A DNA stretch of 64,000 nt, from NCBI GenBank assembly GCA_041624435.1, contig JBFJVB010000001.1:24782-88781 (forward strand), read 5' to 3'. Source of the stretch: Oceanococcus sp041624435. Its GTDB lineage: Bacteria; Pseudomonadota; Gammaproteobacteria; Nevskiales; Oceanococcaceae. Made by a program: the position numbers and the translations under genes. The notes under the pieces are model-generated. The model was not told where the DNA came from and did no database searches. It worked only from the letters and a program-made list of their open reading frames with translations. Below are positions 8,599 to 17,836 of the stretch, piece after piece (the first letter of the stretch is position 1; each line of letters begins with the position of its first letter).

Positions 8599-9470
8599 GC
8601 GCGCAGTGCCGCGATCCGCTCATCCAGTGGTGGATGAGTCATGAACAAGCGTTTCAAACCGCCGCCGAAGCCAGGCGCAATACCAAACGCGCTCATTTGC
8701 TCCGGCAGCTCGCCGGGTACCGGCTGACGCCCTTTCAGCCGTTCCAGAGCGGCGATCATCTTGCGCCGTCCGGCCAGTTCGGCCCCACCGGCATCGGCCT
8801 TGAATTCACGGTAGCGGGAAAACCAGGCCACGATGGCGCTGGCCAGCACGCCGAACAAAAGCTGCAAGATCATCATCGAAATGAAGTACCCGGGACCTCC
8901 GGGCCGATCGCTCTTGAACACGGCCTTGTCGATGAAGTAGCCGACCACCCGGGCCAGAAACATGACGAAGGTATTTACCACGCCTTGAATCAAAGTCAGG
9001 GTCACCATATCGCCGTTCGCCACATGGCTGATTTCATGCCCGAGCACGGCCTCGATTTCGTCCTGTTGCATGCTGCGCAGCAAACCCGTGCTCACCGCGA
9101 CCAGAGCCTGATTCCGGTTCATGCCCGTGGCGAAGGCGTTCACATCCGGTGAATCGTAAATCGCCACCTCCGGGATTCCGATCCCGGCCTGACGGGCCTG
9201 GCGCGCGACGGTCGCCAGCAACCAGGCTTCGGCCGAGTTGGCCGGCTTTTCAATGACCTGGGCACGGGTACTGAATTTCGCCATGGTCTTGGACATGGCC
9301 AGCGAGATAAACGAACCACCCATGCCGAAAATAGCGCAGAAGATCAGCAAGCCGCGCAAATCCAGGCCGCCTTGCTGCAGGTAACGGTCCGCGCCAAGCA
9401 GATTGGCGACCACACTCAGAACAACCATTACGGCAAGATTGGTGCCGAGAAAAAGCATGATGCGTTTCAT
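8589..9470 (-). CDS. htpX: Membrane zinc metalloprotease HtpX
   Basis: A 293-aa M48-family protease of the inner membrane that helps FtsH degrade damaged membrane proteins. The zinc motif is HEISH, with H145, E146 and H149 counted from the chosen start. Hydrophobic segments lie near the N-terminus (two) and after the zinc site (two). The start at 9470 is chosen over an upstream in-frame codon because the protein then begins MKRIMLFLGTN, as HtpX does elsewhere, and TGGAG sits six bases ahead of it. It lies 42 bases downstream of parC on the same strand, so the two may share a transcript. Confidence 0.95.
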   Translation of the reverse strand: MKRIMLFLGTNLAVMVVLSVVANLLGADRYLQQGGLDLRGLLIFCAIFGMGGSFISLAMSKTMAKFSTRAQVIEKPANSAEAWLLATVARQARQAGIGIPEVAIYDSPDVNAFATGMNRNQALVAVSTGLLRSMQQDEIEAVLGHEISHVANGDMVTLTLIQGVVNTFVMFLARVVGYFIDKAVFKSDRPGGPGYFISMMILQLLFGVLASAIVAWFSRYREFKADAGGAELAGRRKMIAALERLKGRQPVPGELPEQMSAFGIAPGFGGGLKRLFMTHPPLDERIAALRAQA

Positions 9471-9512
9471 AGGAGCTCCAGCCTCAACTGGTAACAAAGA
9501 AGAATCTGGCCT

Positions 9513-11786
9513 TTAGATGGGGGCGTCGTCATCAGGTTCAATCCTCGGCTCATCACCCAGCACGCCGATCGCGTCGACCCGCTGCAATCCGCGAGGCAGC
9601 GACTGACCTCGCCCCGCCCGATTGCCACTGAAGCGCTCGATGTCATCGCGTTTCAGACTGAAGCTGCGTTTACCGGCTTCCAGCTTCAAGACCTGATCCG
9701 GCCCCAGCAAACACCAGTGGCTCAGCTTCTCCTGCCCCTTGAGCGCCATCAGTTTATTGCCCTTGCCCCGGGGCAGCCGGGGGAGTTCGCTAAGGTTCTG
9801 AATCAGCAGCCGCCCCTCCGAACTGATGGTGACCAGGCGCAGGGATTCAATCGCACCGTGAATGCGCAGCGGCGCCATCAGGCCGGCCCCACCCGGCAGA
9901 CTCACGCAGGCCTTGCCGGCCTTGTTGCGCGTCTGCAGGTCCTCCAGGGTCGCGACAAAGCCGTAGGCGGCATCGCTGCCGAGCACGTACGCCTGATCCT
10001 GCGCCCCCAGGGCCAGGCCAACGAAACGCGCGCCATCGGCCGGATTGAGCTGACTGGTCAGCGGTTCACCCAGGCTGCGCGCGGACGGCAAACCGTGGGA
10101 AGACACGCTGTAGGCCCGACCCTTGCTGTCCAGGATCGACAGCGGTTGCCCGGTACGCCCGGTCGCCGCCGCCAGAAACTCGTCTCCGGCCTTGTAATTG
10201 AGGCTGGATGGGTCGACCTGATGCCCCTTGCCGGCGCGGATCCAGCCTGCTTTGGACAGGATCACCGTGATCGGCTCACTCGGCACCATCTTGGATTCAT
10301 CGATGAGCCTGGCCTGTTCCCGCACCACCAGAGGCGTCCGCCGCTCATCGCCAAAAGATTCGGCATCCTGCTTGATTTCACTGGCGATCAGCTTCTTGAG
10401 CTTGGCAGACGAGCCGAGCCAGGCTTGCAGGCGATCCCGCTCCTGCGCCAGCTCATCCTGTTCACCACGAATTTTCATTTCCTCCAGGCGCATCAAGTGC
10501 CGCAGCTTGAGGTTCAGCACCGCTTCGGCCTGAATGTCGCTCAAGCCGAAACGCTCCATCAGCACCGGCTTGGGCTCATCTTCGGTCCGGATGATGCGAA
10601 TCACTTCATCGATATTGAGATAGGCGATCAGCAAACCATCGAGGATGTGCAGCCGGTCCAGCACGGCGGCCAGCCGATGCTCAAGCCGTTTACGCACCGT
10701 ATCCGTGCGAAACTCCAGCCATTCCAGCAGCAGACTGCGCAAGCCGCGCACACCTGGACGACCGTTCAGCCCGATCACGTTCATATTGATTCGGTAGGAA
10801 CGCTCCAGGTCGGTGGTGACGAACAGGTGACTCATCAAACCCGCCACATCGACCCGCCTCGAGCGCGGCACAATCACGATGCGCGTCGGATTCTCATGGT
10901 CGGACTCGTCGCGCAAGTCCTCCACCAAAGGCAGTTTCTTGGCCCGCATCTGCGCCGCAATCTGTTCCAGAATCTTGGCCCCGCTGGCCTGGTGCGGCAG
11001 CGCATAAATCACGATATCGCCCTGATCCTCCTGCTGCCAGCGCGCCCGCAGACGCACCTGCCCGTTGCCGGTGGCATAGGCCTTGCGGATGTCGCTGGCC
11101 GGGGTGATCAATTCAGCTTCGGTGGGGAAATCCGGCCCTGGCACCAGGGTATACAGTTCGTCATCATCGATGCCCGGATTTTCCAGCAGGCGAACGCAGG
11201 CCAGGGCGACTTCACGCAGATTGTGCGGGGGGATGTCGGTGGCCATGCCCACGGCGATACCCGTGGTGCCATTCAGCAACAGATTGGGCAGCCGCGCCGG
11301 CAGCACGATCGGCTCCTTCATCGTCCCGTCGAAGTTGGGCTGCCAGTCCACGGTGCCCTGATCCAGTTCCGCCAGCAGCAATTCGGCATAGCGGGCCAGT
11401 TTGGCCTCGGTGTAACGCATCGCCGCAAAGGACTTGGGATCGTCCGGTGCCCCCCAATTGCCCTGTCCCTGAATCAGCGGATAGCGATAGCTGAAATCCT
11501 GCGCCATCAACACCATGGCTTCGTAGCACGCCGAATCACCGTGGGGATGGTACTTGCCCAGCACGTCACCGACGGTACGCGCGGATTTCTTGGGTTTCGC
11601 ATTCGCGCTCAGATTCAACTCCGACATCGCGTACACGATGCGGCGCTGTACCGGCTTCAAACCGTCCCCCAAATGCGGCAGTGCGCGGTCCAGAATCACG
11701 TACATGGAATAGTCCAGGTACGCACGTTCTGCAAATTCACTCAGCGGCAGACGCTCGGTGGCGTCCATCTCGGTAATATCACCCAT
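9513..11786 (-). CDS. parC: DNA topoisomerase IV subunit A (ParC)
   Basis: A 757-aa subunit that cuts and rejoins DNA to unlink daughter chromosomes. The N-terminal breakage-reunion domain contains HPHGDSACYEAM and the catalytic tyrosine in MRYTEAKL (about residue 125). The positions that mutate in quinolone resistance, S85 and E89 here (S80 and E84 in E. coli), carry the sensitive wild-type residues. The C-terminal region has the irregular blades of a ParC-type beta-pinwheel. The length fits ParC, which is shorter than GyrA. Nine bases separate it from parE upstream, and GGAATCAAG ahead of the ATG supplies a ribosome-binding site. Confidence 0.97.
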   Translation of the reverse strand: MGDITEMDATERLPLSEFAERAYLDYSMYVILDRALPHLGDGLKPVQRRIVYAMSELNLSANAKPKKSARTVGDVLGKYHPHGDSACYEAMVLMAQDFSYRYPLIQGQGNWGAPDDPKSFAAMRYTEAKLARYAELLLAELDQGTVDWQPNFDGTMKEPIVLPARLPNLLLNGTTGIAVGMATDIPPHNLREVALACVRLLENPGIDDDELYTLVPGPDFPTEAELITPASDIRKAYATGNGQVRLRARWQQEDQGDIVIYALPHQASGAKILEQIAAQMRAKKLPLVEDLRDESDHENPTRIVIVPRSRRVDVAGLMSHLFVTTDLERSYRINMNVIGLNGRPGVRGLRSLLLEWLEFRTDTVRKRLEHRLAAVLDRLHILDGLLIAYLNIDEVIRIIRTEDEPKPVLMERFGLSDIQAEAVLNLKLRHLMRLEEMKIRGEQDELAQERDRLQAWLGSSAKLKKLIASEIKQDAESFGDERRTPLVVREQARLIDESKMVPSEPITVILSKAGWIRAGKGHQVDPSSLNYKAGDEFLAAATGRTGQPLSILDSKGRAYSVSSHGLPSARSLGEPLTSQLNPADGARFVGLALGAQDQAYVLGSDAAYGFVATLEDLQTRNKAGKACVSLPGGAGLMAPLRIHGAIESLRLVTISSEGRLLIQNLSELPRLPRGKGNKLMALKGQEKLSHWCLLGPDQVLKLEAGKRSFSLKRDDIERFSGNRAGRGQSLPRGLQRVDAIGVLGDEPRIEPDDDAPI

Positions 11787-11795
11787 CTTGATTCC

Positions 11796-13685
11796 TTATC
11801 CGGCCGTCGCCCGGTCGCCCTTGCTTTCCAACCAGGCCTTTCGGTCCGAGGCTCGTTTCTTCGCCAGTAACATGTCCAGCATGCCGTTCGCCACCGCCTC
11901 GTCGGCCAGATCCAGACGGACCAAACGCCGGGTATCCGGGGCCATGGTGGTTTCACGCAGCTGCAGGGGATTCATTTCGCCCAGGCCTTTGAAGCGCGTC
12001 ACGGTGACTTTGCCGCGCAGGCCTTCGGCTTTGATCCGGTCCTCGACCCCGGCCCGTTCGGCCTCATCCAGGGCATAGAACACGCGCTTGCCTACATCAA
12101 TCCGATACAGCGGCGGCATCGCCACATGAATATGTCCGGCATCAACCAGAGGGCGAAAATGCTGCATGAACAGTGCGCACAGCAGGGTCGCAATGTGCAA
12201 GCCGTCGGAATCCGCATCGGCCAGAATGCAGATCTTTCCATAACGCAGGCCGGCAGTGCTGCTGGCGCCAGGATCGACCCCCAGGGCCACGGCAATATCA
12301 TGAATTTCCTGGGAGGCCATCGCTACATCGCTGTCCACCTCCCAGGTATTCAGAATCTTCCCGCGCAAGGGTAAAATCGCCTGAAAATGCCGGTCACGCG
12401 CCTGCTTGGCGGACCCGCCGGCGGAATCCCCCTCGACCAGAAACAGTTCGCTGCGCGCCGGATCCGCGGATACGCAGTCGGCCAGCTTCCCGGGCAGGGC
12501 CGGGCCGCTGATGATCCGTTTGCGGGTGACGATCTTGGCAGCCTTGAGCCGACGCTGCGCGCAACTGATCACATATTGCGCCAGCATGTCCCCGGTCTCG
12601 ATGTGGCGGTGCAACCACAAGCTGGTGGCGTCCTTGACCACGCCAGAGACAAACGCCGCGCATTCTCTTGAGCTCAGCCGCTCCTTGGTCTGACCGGCAA
12701 ACTGCGGCTCTTCGAGCTTGACCGATAACACATAGCTCACCCCGCTCCAGACATCCTCCGGCGACAGCTTGACGCCACGCGGCAGCAGGTTGCGGTTTTC
12801 GGCAAATTCGCGCAGGGCCTCGGTCAAACCCGTGCGCAAGCCGTTGACGTGGGTGCCGCCCTGCACGGTCGGCACCAGATTGACGTAGCTTTCACTCGGC
12901 CCCTCTCCGCCATTGGGCAGCCAGACCACCGCCCAGGCGGCCTCCTCGTGCTCACCGGCAAAATCGCCCTGCAGGGGTTCGGCCGGCAGGGGCTCCAGGC
13001 CAAGCAGCGCTTCTTGCAGGTAATCGTTCAAGCCCCCCTCATAACGCCAGGTCTCGGAGTCGCCGGTCTCCTCATCGCGCAGACTAACTTCCAGGCCCGG
13101 GCACAGCACCGCTTTCGCCCGCAAGGCGTGACGCAGGCGCGCCAGAGAAAACTTCGGTGAATCGAAATAGCTGACATCGGGCCAGAAACGCACCCGCGTG
13201 CCGTGCCGCTGTTTGCCGGCACTGCCCACGACTTCCAGATCGCGCACCCGCTCACCGTGAGCGAAACCGATCGAATACTCCGACCCCGCGCGCCAGACGG
13301 TGACATCCAGCCGCTCCGACAAAGCATTCACCACCGAGACGCCGACCCCGTGCAAGCCGCCGGAATAACGGTAATTGTCCTTATTGAATTTACCGCCGGC
13401 ATGCAATCTGCACAGGATCAATTCGATGGCTGGCACGCCCTCTTCAGGATGGATATCCACCGGCATGCCGCGCCCATCGTCCTCCACCTCCAGCGATCCG
13501 TCCGCGTAATGGGTGACCAGAATCCGGCGGGCATGGCCCTGAAGTGCTTCATCCACACAATTGTCGATGACCTCCTGCGCCAGATGATTGGGCCGGGATG
13601 TATCGGTAAACATGCCCGGTCGACGTTTGACCGGCTCCAGGCCGGTCAGTAATTCGATCGACGAGGCGTCGTAGACTTCGCTCAT
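11796..13685 (-). CDS. parE: DNA topoisomerase IV subunit B (ParE)
   Basis: A 629-aa ATPase subunit of topoisomerase IV. The GHKL ATP-binding domain at the N-terminus shows VIDNCVDEALQG, DDGRGMPVDIHPEEG and GGLHGVGVSVVNALS. The transducer domain follows, then the TOPRIM domain with EGDSAGGSAKQARD, the catalytic glutamate in that motif, and DADSDGLHI. The length is typical of ParE and too short for gammaproteobacterial GyrB. GAGGA just ahead of the ATG is a good ribosome-binding site. It is the first gene of a parE-parC(-htpX) run. Confidence 0.97.
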   Translation of the reverse strand: MSEVYDASSIELLTGLEPVKRRPGMFTDTSRPNHLAQEVIDNCVDEALQGHARRILVTHYADGSLEVEDDGRGMPVDIHPEEGVPAIELILCRLHAGGKFNKDNYRYSGGLHGVGVSVVNALSERLDVTVWRAGSEYSIGFAHGERVRDLEVVGSAGKQRHGTRVRFWPDVSYFDSPKFSLARLRHALRAKAVLCPGLEVSLRDEETGDSETWRYEGGLNDYLQEALLGLEPLPAEPLQGDFAGEHEEAAWAVVWLPNGGEGPSESYVNLVPTVQGGTHVNGLRTGLTEALREFAENRNLLPRGVKLSPEDVWSGVSYVLSVKLEEPQFAGQTKERLSSRECAAFVSGVVKDATSLWLHRHIETGDMLAQYVISCAQRRLKAAKIVTRKRIISGPALPGKLADCVSADPARSELFLVEGDSAGGSAKQARDRHFQAILPLRGKILNTWEVDSDVAMASQEIHDIAVALGVDPGASSTAGLRYGKICILADADSDGLHIATLLCALFMQHFRPLVDAGHIHVAMPPLYRIDVGKRVFYALDEAERAGVEDRIKAEGLRGKVTVTRFKGLGEMNPLQLRETTMAPDTRRLVRLDLADEAVANGMLDMLLAKKRASDRKAWLESKGDRATAG

Positions 13686-13746
13686 AGTTCCTCTGGTCCA
13701 GTGCAGATGGGTCCGGCCGCCGCAGGCGCGACCCGCAAGGCGCGGG

Positions 13747-13773
13747 ACTATAGCAAAGCTCGCGGCGATTCAA
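13747..13773 (-). promoter_or_regulatory. Candidate sigma70 promoter of parE-parC
   Basis: On the minus strand, TTGAAT (13768-13773) is followed after 15 bases by TATAGT (13747-13752). The latter is preceded by TGC, giving an extended -10 of the form TGnTATAGT. An extended -10 tolerates the short spacer. The site lies about 60 bases upstream of the parE start in the gap shared with xseB. Confidence 0.45.
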
Positions 13774-13850
13774 ACTTGCGCAGATTCCATTAAACTCGCT
13801 CCTCCGCTTTCGGGCTGACGCCCTAGCCTGACGAGATCAAGTGCCAACGC

Positions 13851-14108
13851 ATGCCCGCAAAAAATGAAACTCTGGGTCAGTTCGAGGAAAAACTGGCCGA
13901 ACTTGAGGACTTGGTGAAAGCCCTTGAATCCGGCGACACCCGCCTGGAGGAGGCGGTCAAGCATTTTGAGCGCGGCATGAAGCTGTCACAGAGTTGCGAA
14001 AAGCTGCTGCAACAGGCCAGCTTGCGCGTTGAACAGCTGAGCGATCAAGCCGGCGCGGCGACGCCGCCCAGGCCTGCGGGAAACGCGGATGAGGAATCAC
14101 AGGCTTGA
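13851..14108 (+). CDS. xseB: Exodeoxyribonuclease VII small subunit (XseB)
   Basis: An 85-aa small subunit of exonuclease VII, which degrades single-stranded DNA together with XseA (not in this window). The family pattern is clear: FEEKLAELEDLVKALESGDTRLEEAVKHFERGMKLSQSCEKLL, two helices forming a coiled-coil hairpin. The C-terminal tail is Ala/Pro-rich and variable. The stop codon overlaps the TTG start of ispA. The order xseB-ispA-dxs is the conserved gammaproteobacterial arrangement, linking this gene to isoprenoid genes by position rather than by function. Confidence 0.95.
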   Translation: MPAKNETLGQFEEKLAELEDLVKALESGDTRLEEAVKHFERGMKLSQSCEKLLQQASLRVEQLSDQAGAATPPRPAGNADEESQA

Positions 14109-14998
14109 GCAATTTCCAGCAGTGGGTCGCCACCTGTAGTGCCCAGGTAGAGCAGGCCATCACCACCCGATTGCCGCCCTCCGGACAGTTCCCCCAAAGA
14201 CTGCATGAAGCCATGCGCTACGCAGCGCTTAATGGCGGCAAGCACTTTCGCCCCTTGCTGATTTATGCCACCGCCCAGGCCCTGGATCTGCCGCTGCGCC
14301 AGGTCGACAGCCTGGCCGCAGCCATCGAAATGATTCATGCCTATTCGCTGGTCCATGATGACCTACCGGCCATGGATGATGATGATCTGCGCCGAGGCAA
14401 ACCCACCTGCCACAAGGCCTTCGACGAAGCGACGGCGATTCTGGCCGGTGATGCCCTGCAGGCCCTGGCGTTTCGCATCCTGGCCTCGGATGACGAACTG
14501 ACCCCGGACTGCTCGGTGCGCATCCGGATCATTCGCCACATCGCCGAAGCCATCGGTTCCAGGGGCATGGCGGGTGGTCAGGCGATTGACCTGGAATCGG
14601 AAGGTGCCCGCCTGAATGCGGCGGAACTCGAAGCCATGCATATCCACAAGACCGGCGCGCTGATTCGTGCCGCCGTGGTGACCACCGCTTATTGCGCGAA
14701 AGATCTGGACGAAGCTCAGGAAGCGGCACTCGAGCGCTACGCCAAGTGCGTTGGACTGGCATTCCAGATCCACGATGACGTGCTGGATGAAACCGGCAGC
14801 GCGGCGGAAATGGGCAAGCATGCGGGCGCCGATCGCGCCCGCGACAAAAACACCTACCCCGCGCTGTTTGGCCTGAATGAGTCGCAGTCGATGGCGCAGG
14901 AACTGATTGAAAATGCCACGGAGCAGTTGCACGGCTTTGGTGCGGCGGGTAATAAGCTGCGAGAATTGGCCGAATTTGTCATCAGTCGGCGCGCCTGA
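14105..14998 (+). CDS. ispA: Farnesyl diphosphate synthase (IspA)
   Basis: A 297-aa trans-prenyltransferase that condenses IPP with DMAPP and GPP to make farnesyl diphosphate, the precursor of quinones and undecaprenyl phosphate. The first Asp-rich motif is DDLPAMD (85-91), the second is IHDDVLD, and GGKHFRP is the IPP-binding motif. The start is a TTG that overlaps the xseB stop (TTGA); the first residues then read MSNFQQW, and no ATG in the same frame would keep the full N-terminal helix. Very tight coupling to xseB is therefore expected. The length matches IspA. Confidence 0.95.
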   Translation: MSNFQQWVATCSAQVEQAITTRLPPSGQFPQRLHEAMRYAALNGGKHFRPLLIYATAQALDLPLRQVDSLAAAIEMIHAYSLVHDDLPAMDDDDLRRGKPTCHKAFDEATAILAGDALQALAFRILASDDELTPDCSVRIRIIRHIAEAIGSRGMAGGQAIDLESEGARLNAAELEAMHIHKTGALIRAAVVTTAYCAKDLDEAQEAALERYAKCVGLAFQIHDDVLDETGSAAEMGKHAGADRARDKNTYPALFGLNESQSMAQELIENATEQLHGFGAAGNKLRELAEFVISRRA

Positions 14999-15051
14999 TT
15001 TGCCGTAATAGGCTGAGCATTGGATAATTGCTCAGAAGAACAAGGACCACC

Positions 15052-16980
15052 ATGCCCTTTAGCACCGTGCAATCTGATTCCACCTACACCCTGTTGGGAA
15101 AAGTAGAGAACCCGGCGGATTTACGCCGGCTGAACGTGGAACAGCTCCCCCACCTGGCCGGCGAAGTTCGCCGCTGCCTGATCGAAACTCTGGGCCGTGT
15201 TGGTGGCCACTTCGGCGCCAATCTGGGCGCCGTGGAATTGGCGATTGCGTTGCATTATGCGCTGAAGACGCCCAATGATCGGTTGATCTGGGATGTGGGC
15301 CACCAGGCGTATCCACACAAGATCCTGACCGGACGTCGGCGCGAGCTGGACACGATCCGCAAGTTTGAAGGCCTGGCCCCCTTCCCCTGTCGCGCCGAGA
15401 GTGAATACGATGCCTTCGGCGTCGGCCACTCCAGCACCTCGATCAGCGCCGCCGCCGGCATGGCCGCCGCGCAACGCGTCACCGGCCAGAAACGCGAAGT
15501 CGTCGCGGTCATCGGCGACGGAGGCATGACGGCGGGTCTGGCTTTCGAAGCCTTGAATCATCTGGGCGCCAGCGGACTGGATGTGCTGGTGGTCTATAAC
15601 GACAACGACATGTCGATTTCGGAGAATGTCGGCGGTTTGCGCGACCATTCTGCCCGCCTGGTGCGTGAACTTCAGGATGCCGAAGCCACGACATCGCTGC
15701 GCAACTCCGCGTTTGACCGCCCCGAACCACAGCGTGACATCGGCGAGCACCGCGAAGCCGGCGCCCTGTTCGAAACCCTGGGCATGCATTATTTCGGGCC
15801 TGTCGATGGCCACGACATTCCGGCCCTGCTGCATGCCATGGAACAGGCCCTGGCCGTGCCTGGCCCCAAATTGCTGCACGTTCTGACGGTGAAGGGGCAT
15901 GGCTTTGCGCCGGCCGAAGCGGCGCCAATCAAGTACCACGCGGTATCCAGCTTTGACCCGGTAACCGGGGCGACACCGCCAAAAAAACCGCACGCCAAAC
16001 CCAGTTACACGGAGATTTTCTCCGAGTGGATCTGTCAGATGGCGGAACAGCATCCCGCCCTGGTTGCGGTCACTCCGGCGATGCGCGAAGGCAGCGGTCT
16101 GGTGGAGTTCCAGCAGCGCTTTCCGGAACGGTTCTTTGATGTCGCCATAGCCGAGCAGCATGCGGTCACCTTTGGCGCCGGCCTGGCCGCAGACGGTGCC
16201 AAGCCCATCGTGGCGATCTATTCCAGTTTCTTGCAGCGCGGCTACGACCAGTTGATCCACGACGTGGCACTGCAGGATCTGCCGGTGCTGTTTGCAATTG
16301 ATCGCGGCGGTCTGGTGGGTGGCGATGGCGCAACCCACCATGGCGCTTATGATCTGAGTTATCTGCGCTGCATCCCCAATATGGTGATCATGGCGCCGGC
16401 CGATGAGGAGGAATGCCAGCGCTTGCTCAGCACGGGCTTGCATCATCATGGCCCCAGCGCGGTGCGCTACCCGCGTGGGACCGGACCTGGCGCGGAAGTC
16501 AGCGGTGAAATGAAGCCTTTGCCGATCGGCAAAGCCCGGGTCATGCGCCAGGGCAAAGGTCGGCGCAAACCGCGGGTGGCGATTCTGAGTTTCGGCCCGA
16601 TGCTGGCGCCAGCGCTTGAGGCCGGTGACATCCTGGACGCCGATGTCGTGGACATGCGCTTTGTCAAACCGCTGGACGAACGCATCATTCTGGACATGGC
16701 CAATCAGAACGACCTGATCGTGACCCTGGAAGACAATGCGCTGCAAGGCGGCGCCGGCAGCGCGGTCAATGAGATTCTGCTGGCCCAGCACGACCAGGTT
16801 CGGGTCTTGAATCTGGGCCTGCCGGACCAATTTATCGAGCATGGCGAACGCGCCGAATTGCTGCAGCAATGCGGACTGGACACCACCGGCATCCTGCGTG
16901 CCATTCGCAAGCGTCTGCGTGCCCGCGACCTGGATACGGCACTGGCCAGCAATGATGACAGCATTCCCGCCAGAGCCTGA
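15052..16980 (+). CDS. dxs: 1-deoxy-D-xylulose-5-phosphate synthase (Dxs)
   Basis: A 642-aa thiamine-diphosphate enzyme that condenses pyruvate and glyceraldehyde-3-phosphate, the first step of the MEP isoprenoid pathway. The ThDP-binding motif is GDGGMTAG followed by YNDNDMSIS. WDVGHQAYPHK holds the substrate-binding histidines, and the transketolase pyrimidine domain holds FDVAIAEQHAVTFGAGLA with its catalytic glutamate. The ATG at 15052 is preferred over an upstream TTG because CAAGGA lies at the right distance and the protein then has the usual N-terminus. It is the third gene of xseB-ispA-dxs. Confidence 0.97.
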   Translation: MPFSTVQSDSTYTLLGKVENPADLRRLNVEQLPHLAGEVRRCLIETLGRVGGHFGANLGAVELAIALHYALKTPNDRLIWDVGHQAYPHKILTGRRRELDTIRKFEGLAPFPCRAESEYDAFGVGHSSTSISAAAGMAAAQRVTGQKREVVAVIGDGGMTAGLAFEALNHLGASGLDVLVVYNDNDMSISENVGGLRDHSARLVRELQDAEATTSLRNSAFDRPEPQRDIGEHREAGALFETLGMHYFGPVDGHDIPALLHAMEQALAVPGPKLLHVLTVKGHGFAPAEAAPIKYHAVSSFDPVTGATPPKKPHAKPSYTEIFSEWICQMAEQHPALVAVTPAMREGSGLVEFQQRFPERFFDVAIAEQHAVTFGAGLAADGAKPIVAIYSSFLQRGYDQLIHDVALQDLPVLFAIDRGGLVGGDGATHHGAYDLSYLRCIPNMVIMAPADEEECQRLLSTGLHHHGPSAVRYPRGTGPGAEVSGEMKPLPIGKARVMRQGKGRRKPRVAILSFGPMLAPALEAGDILDADVVDMRFVKPLDERIILDMANQNDLIVTLEDNALQGGAGSAVNEILLAQHDQVRVLNLGLPDQFIEHGERAELLQQCGLDTTGILRAIRKRLRARDLDTALASNDDSIPARA

Positions 16981-16998
16981 AACGGTGGAACTTTGCAC

Positions 16999-17026
16999 CT
17001 GACGCCCACTCTAAGGCAGCGATATT
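16999..17026 (+). promoter_or_regulatory. Weak candidate promoter for the BI-1 family gene
   Basis: CTGACG (16999-17004) and GATATT (17021-17026) are separated by 16 bases, each matching the sigma70 consensus at four of six positions. The site lies between dxs and the next gene, about 45 bases ahead of its start codon. No terminator was seen after dxs, so read-through is also possible. Confidence 0.28.
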
Positions 17027-17070
17027 AGGCTACCCTACTGCAACATCACTTAATTTCTGGAGAGCTATCG

Positions 17071-17778
17071 ATGGACCCGTCTCGCACAACCGTGACTTCG
17101 CCAATTACTCACGGCGGCCTTGCCGGAGATGTGCTGGCCACCAACAAGGTGCTGCGCAATACCTACATGCTGCTATCCGTAACGCTATTGTTCAGTGCCG
17201 TCATGGCCAGTGTATCAATGGCGATCAAGCTGCCGTTCGGAGCAAGCCTGATGTGCAGCCTGGTGGCCCTGGGCATGCTCTGGTTCGTGGTGCCGCGCAC
17301 CGCCAATTCCGCCAAAGGCATTTACGCCGTATTCGGCGTAACCGGCCTGCTGGGCCTGGGTCTGGGCCCCATCCTGAACGCCTATATAAATGGCTTCAGC
17401 AACGGCCCGCAGATCGTGATGATGGCATTCGGCCTGACCGGTCTGGTGTTCATGGGACTGTCAGCCTACGCCATCAGTTCGCGCAAGGATTTCAGCTTCA
17501 TGCGGGGTTTTCTGGTCGGCGGCATCCTGCTGGCTTTCGGCCTGGCCATCGTATCCCTGATTTCCACGCTGATGGGCTACCACATGCAACCCCTGGCCCT
17601 GGCAATCTCGGCCATGTTCACCCTGCTGATGTGTGGCCTGATCCTGTATGAAACCGGCGAAATCGTGAACGGCGGCCAGACCAACTACATTCTGGCCACG
17701 ATCGGTCTGTATGTGGCGATCTACAATCTGTTCACCAGCTTGCTGCATCTGCTGGGCTTCGCCGCCGGCGAAGACTGA
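17071..17778 (+). CDS. Bax inhibitor-1/YccA family membrane protein
   Basis: A 235-aa polytopic inner-membrane protein with about seven hydrophobic segments after a short soluble N-terminus. The pattern LATNKVLRNTYMLLSVTLLFSA at the first segment and the C-terminal block from ETGEIVNGGQTNYILAT to the final helix are typical of the BI-1/YccA/YbhL family. E. coli YccA is a substrate and modulator of the FtsH protease; other members behave as pH-sensitive calcium leak channels. CTGGAG precedes the ATG. A strong terminator follows directly. The family is sure; the cellular role in this organism is not known. Confidence 0.9.
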   Translation: MDPSRTTVTSPITHGGLAGDVLATNKVLRNTYMLLSVTLLFSAVMASVSMAIKLPFGASLMCSLVALGMLWFVVPRTANSAKGIYAVFGVTGLLGLGLGPILNAYINGFSNGPQIVMMAFGLTGLVFMGLSAYAISSRKDFSFMRGFLVGGILLAFGLAIVSLISTLMGYHMQPLALAISAMFTLLMCGLILYETGEIVNGGQTNYILATIGLYVAIYNLFTSLLHLLGFAAGED

Positions 17779-17792
17779 AACGAACTGCGGTG

Positions 17793-17822
17793 AAAAAGAG
17801 GCCCTGCGGGGCCTCTTTTTTT
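17793..17822. terminator. Bidirectional Rho-independent terminator between the BI-1 gene and cysG
   Basis: A 12-bp perfect stem (AAAAAGAGGCCC and its complement) around a TGCG loop, with A- and T-tracts on either side. It sits 14 bases after the plus-strand stop and just beyond the stop of the convergent cysG, so it can end both transcripts. Confidence 0.9.
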
Positions 17823-17836
17823 GCCTGCGAAACGAC

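Noticed and set aside
9717..11870. 717-codon plus-strand open frame opposite parC
   Set aside because: It mirrors parC in a GC-rich genome where antisense frames stay open by codon bias; the translation is Gln/His/Arg-rich with no motif and no start signals.
15121..16998. 625-codon minus-strand open frame opposite dxs
   Set aside because: Same antisense codon-bias effect; dxs on the plus strand has all its catalytic motifs.
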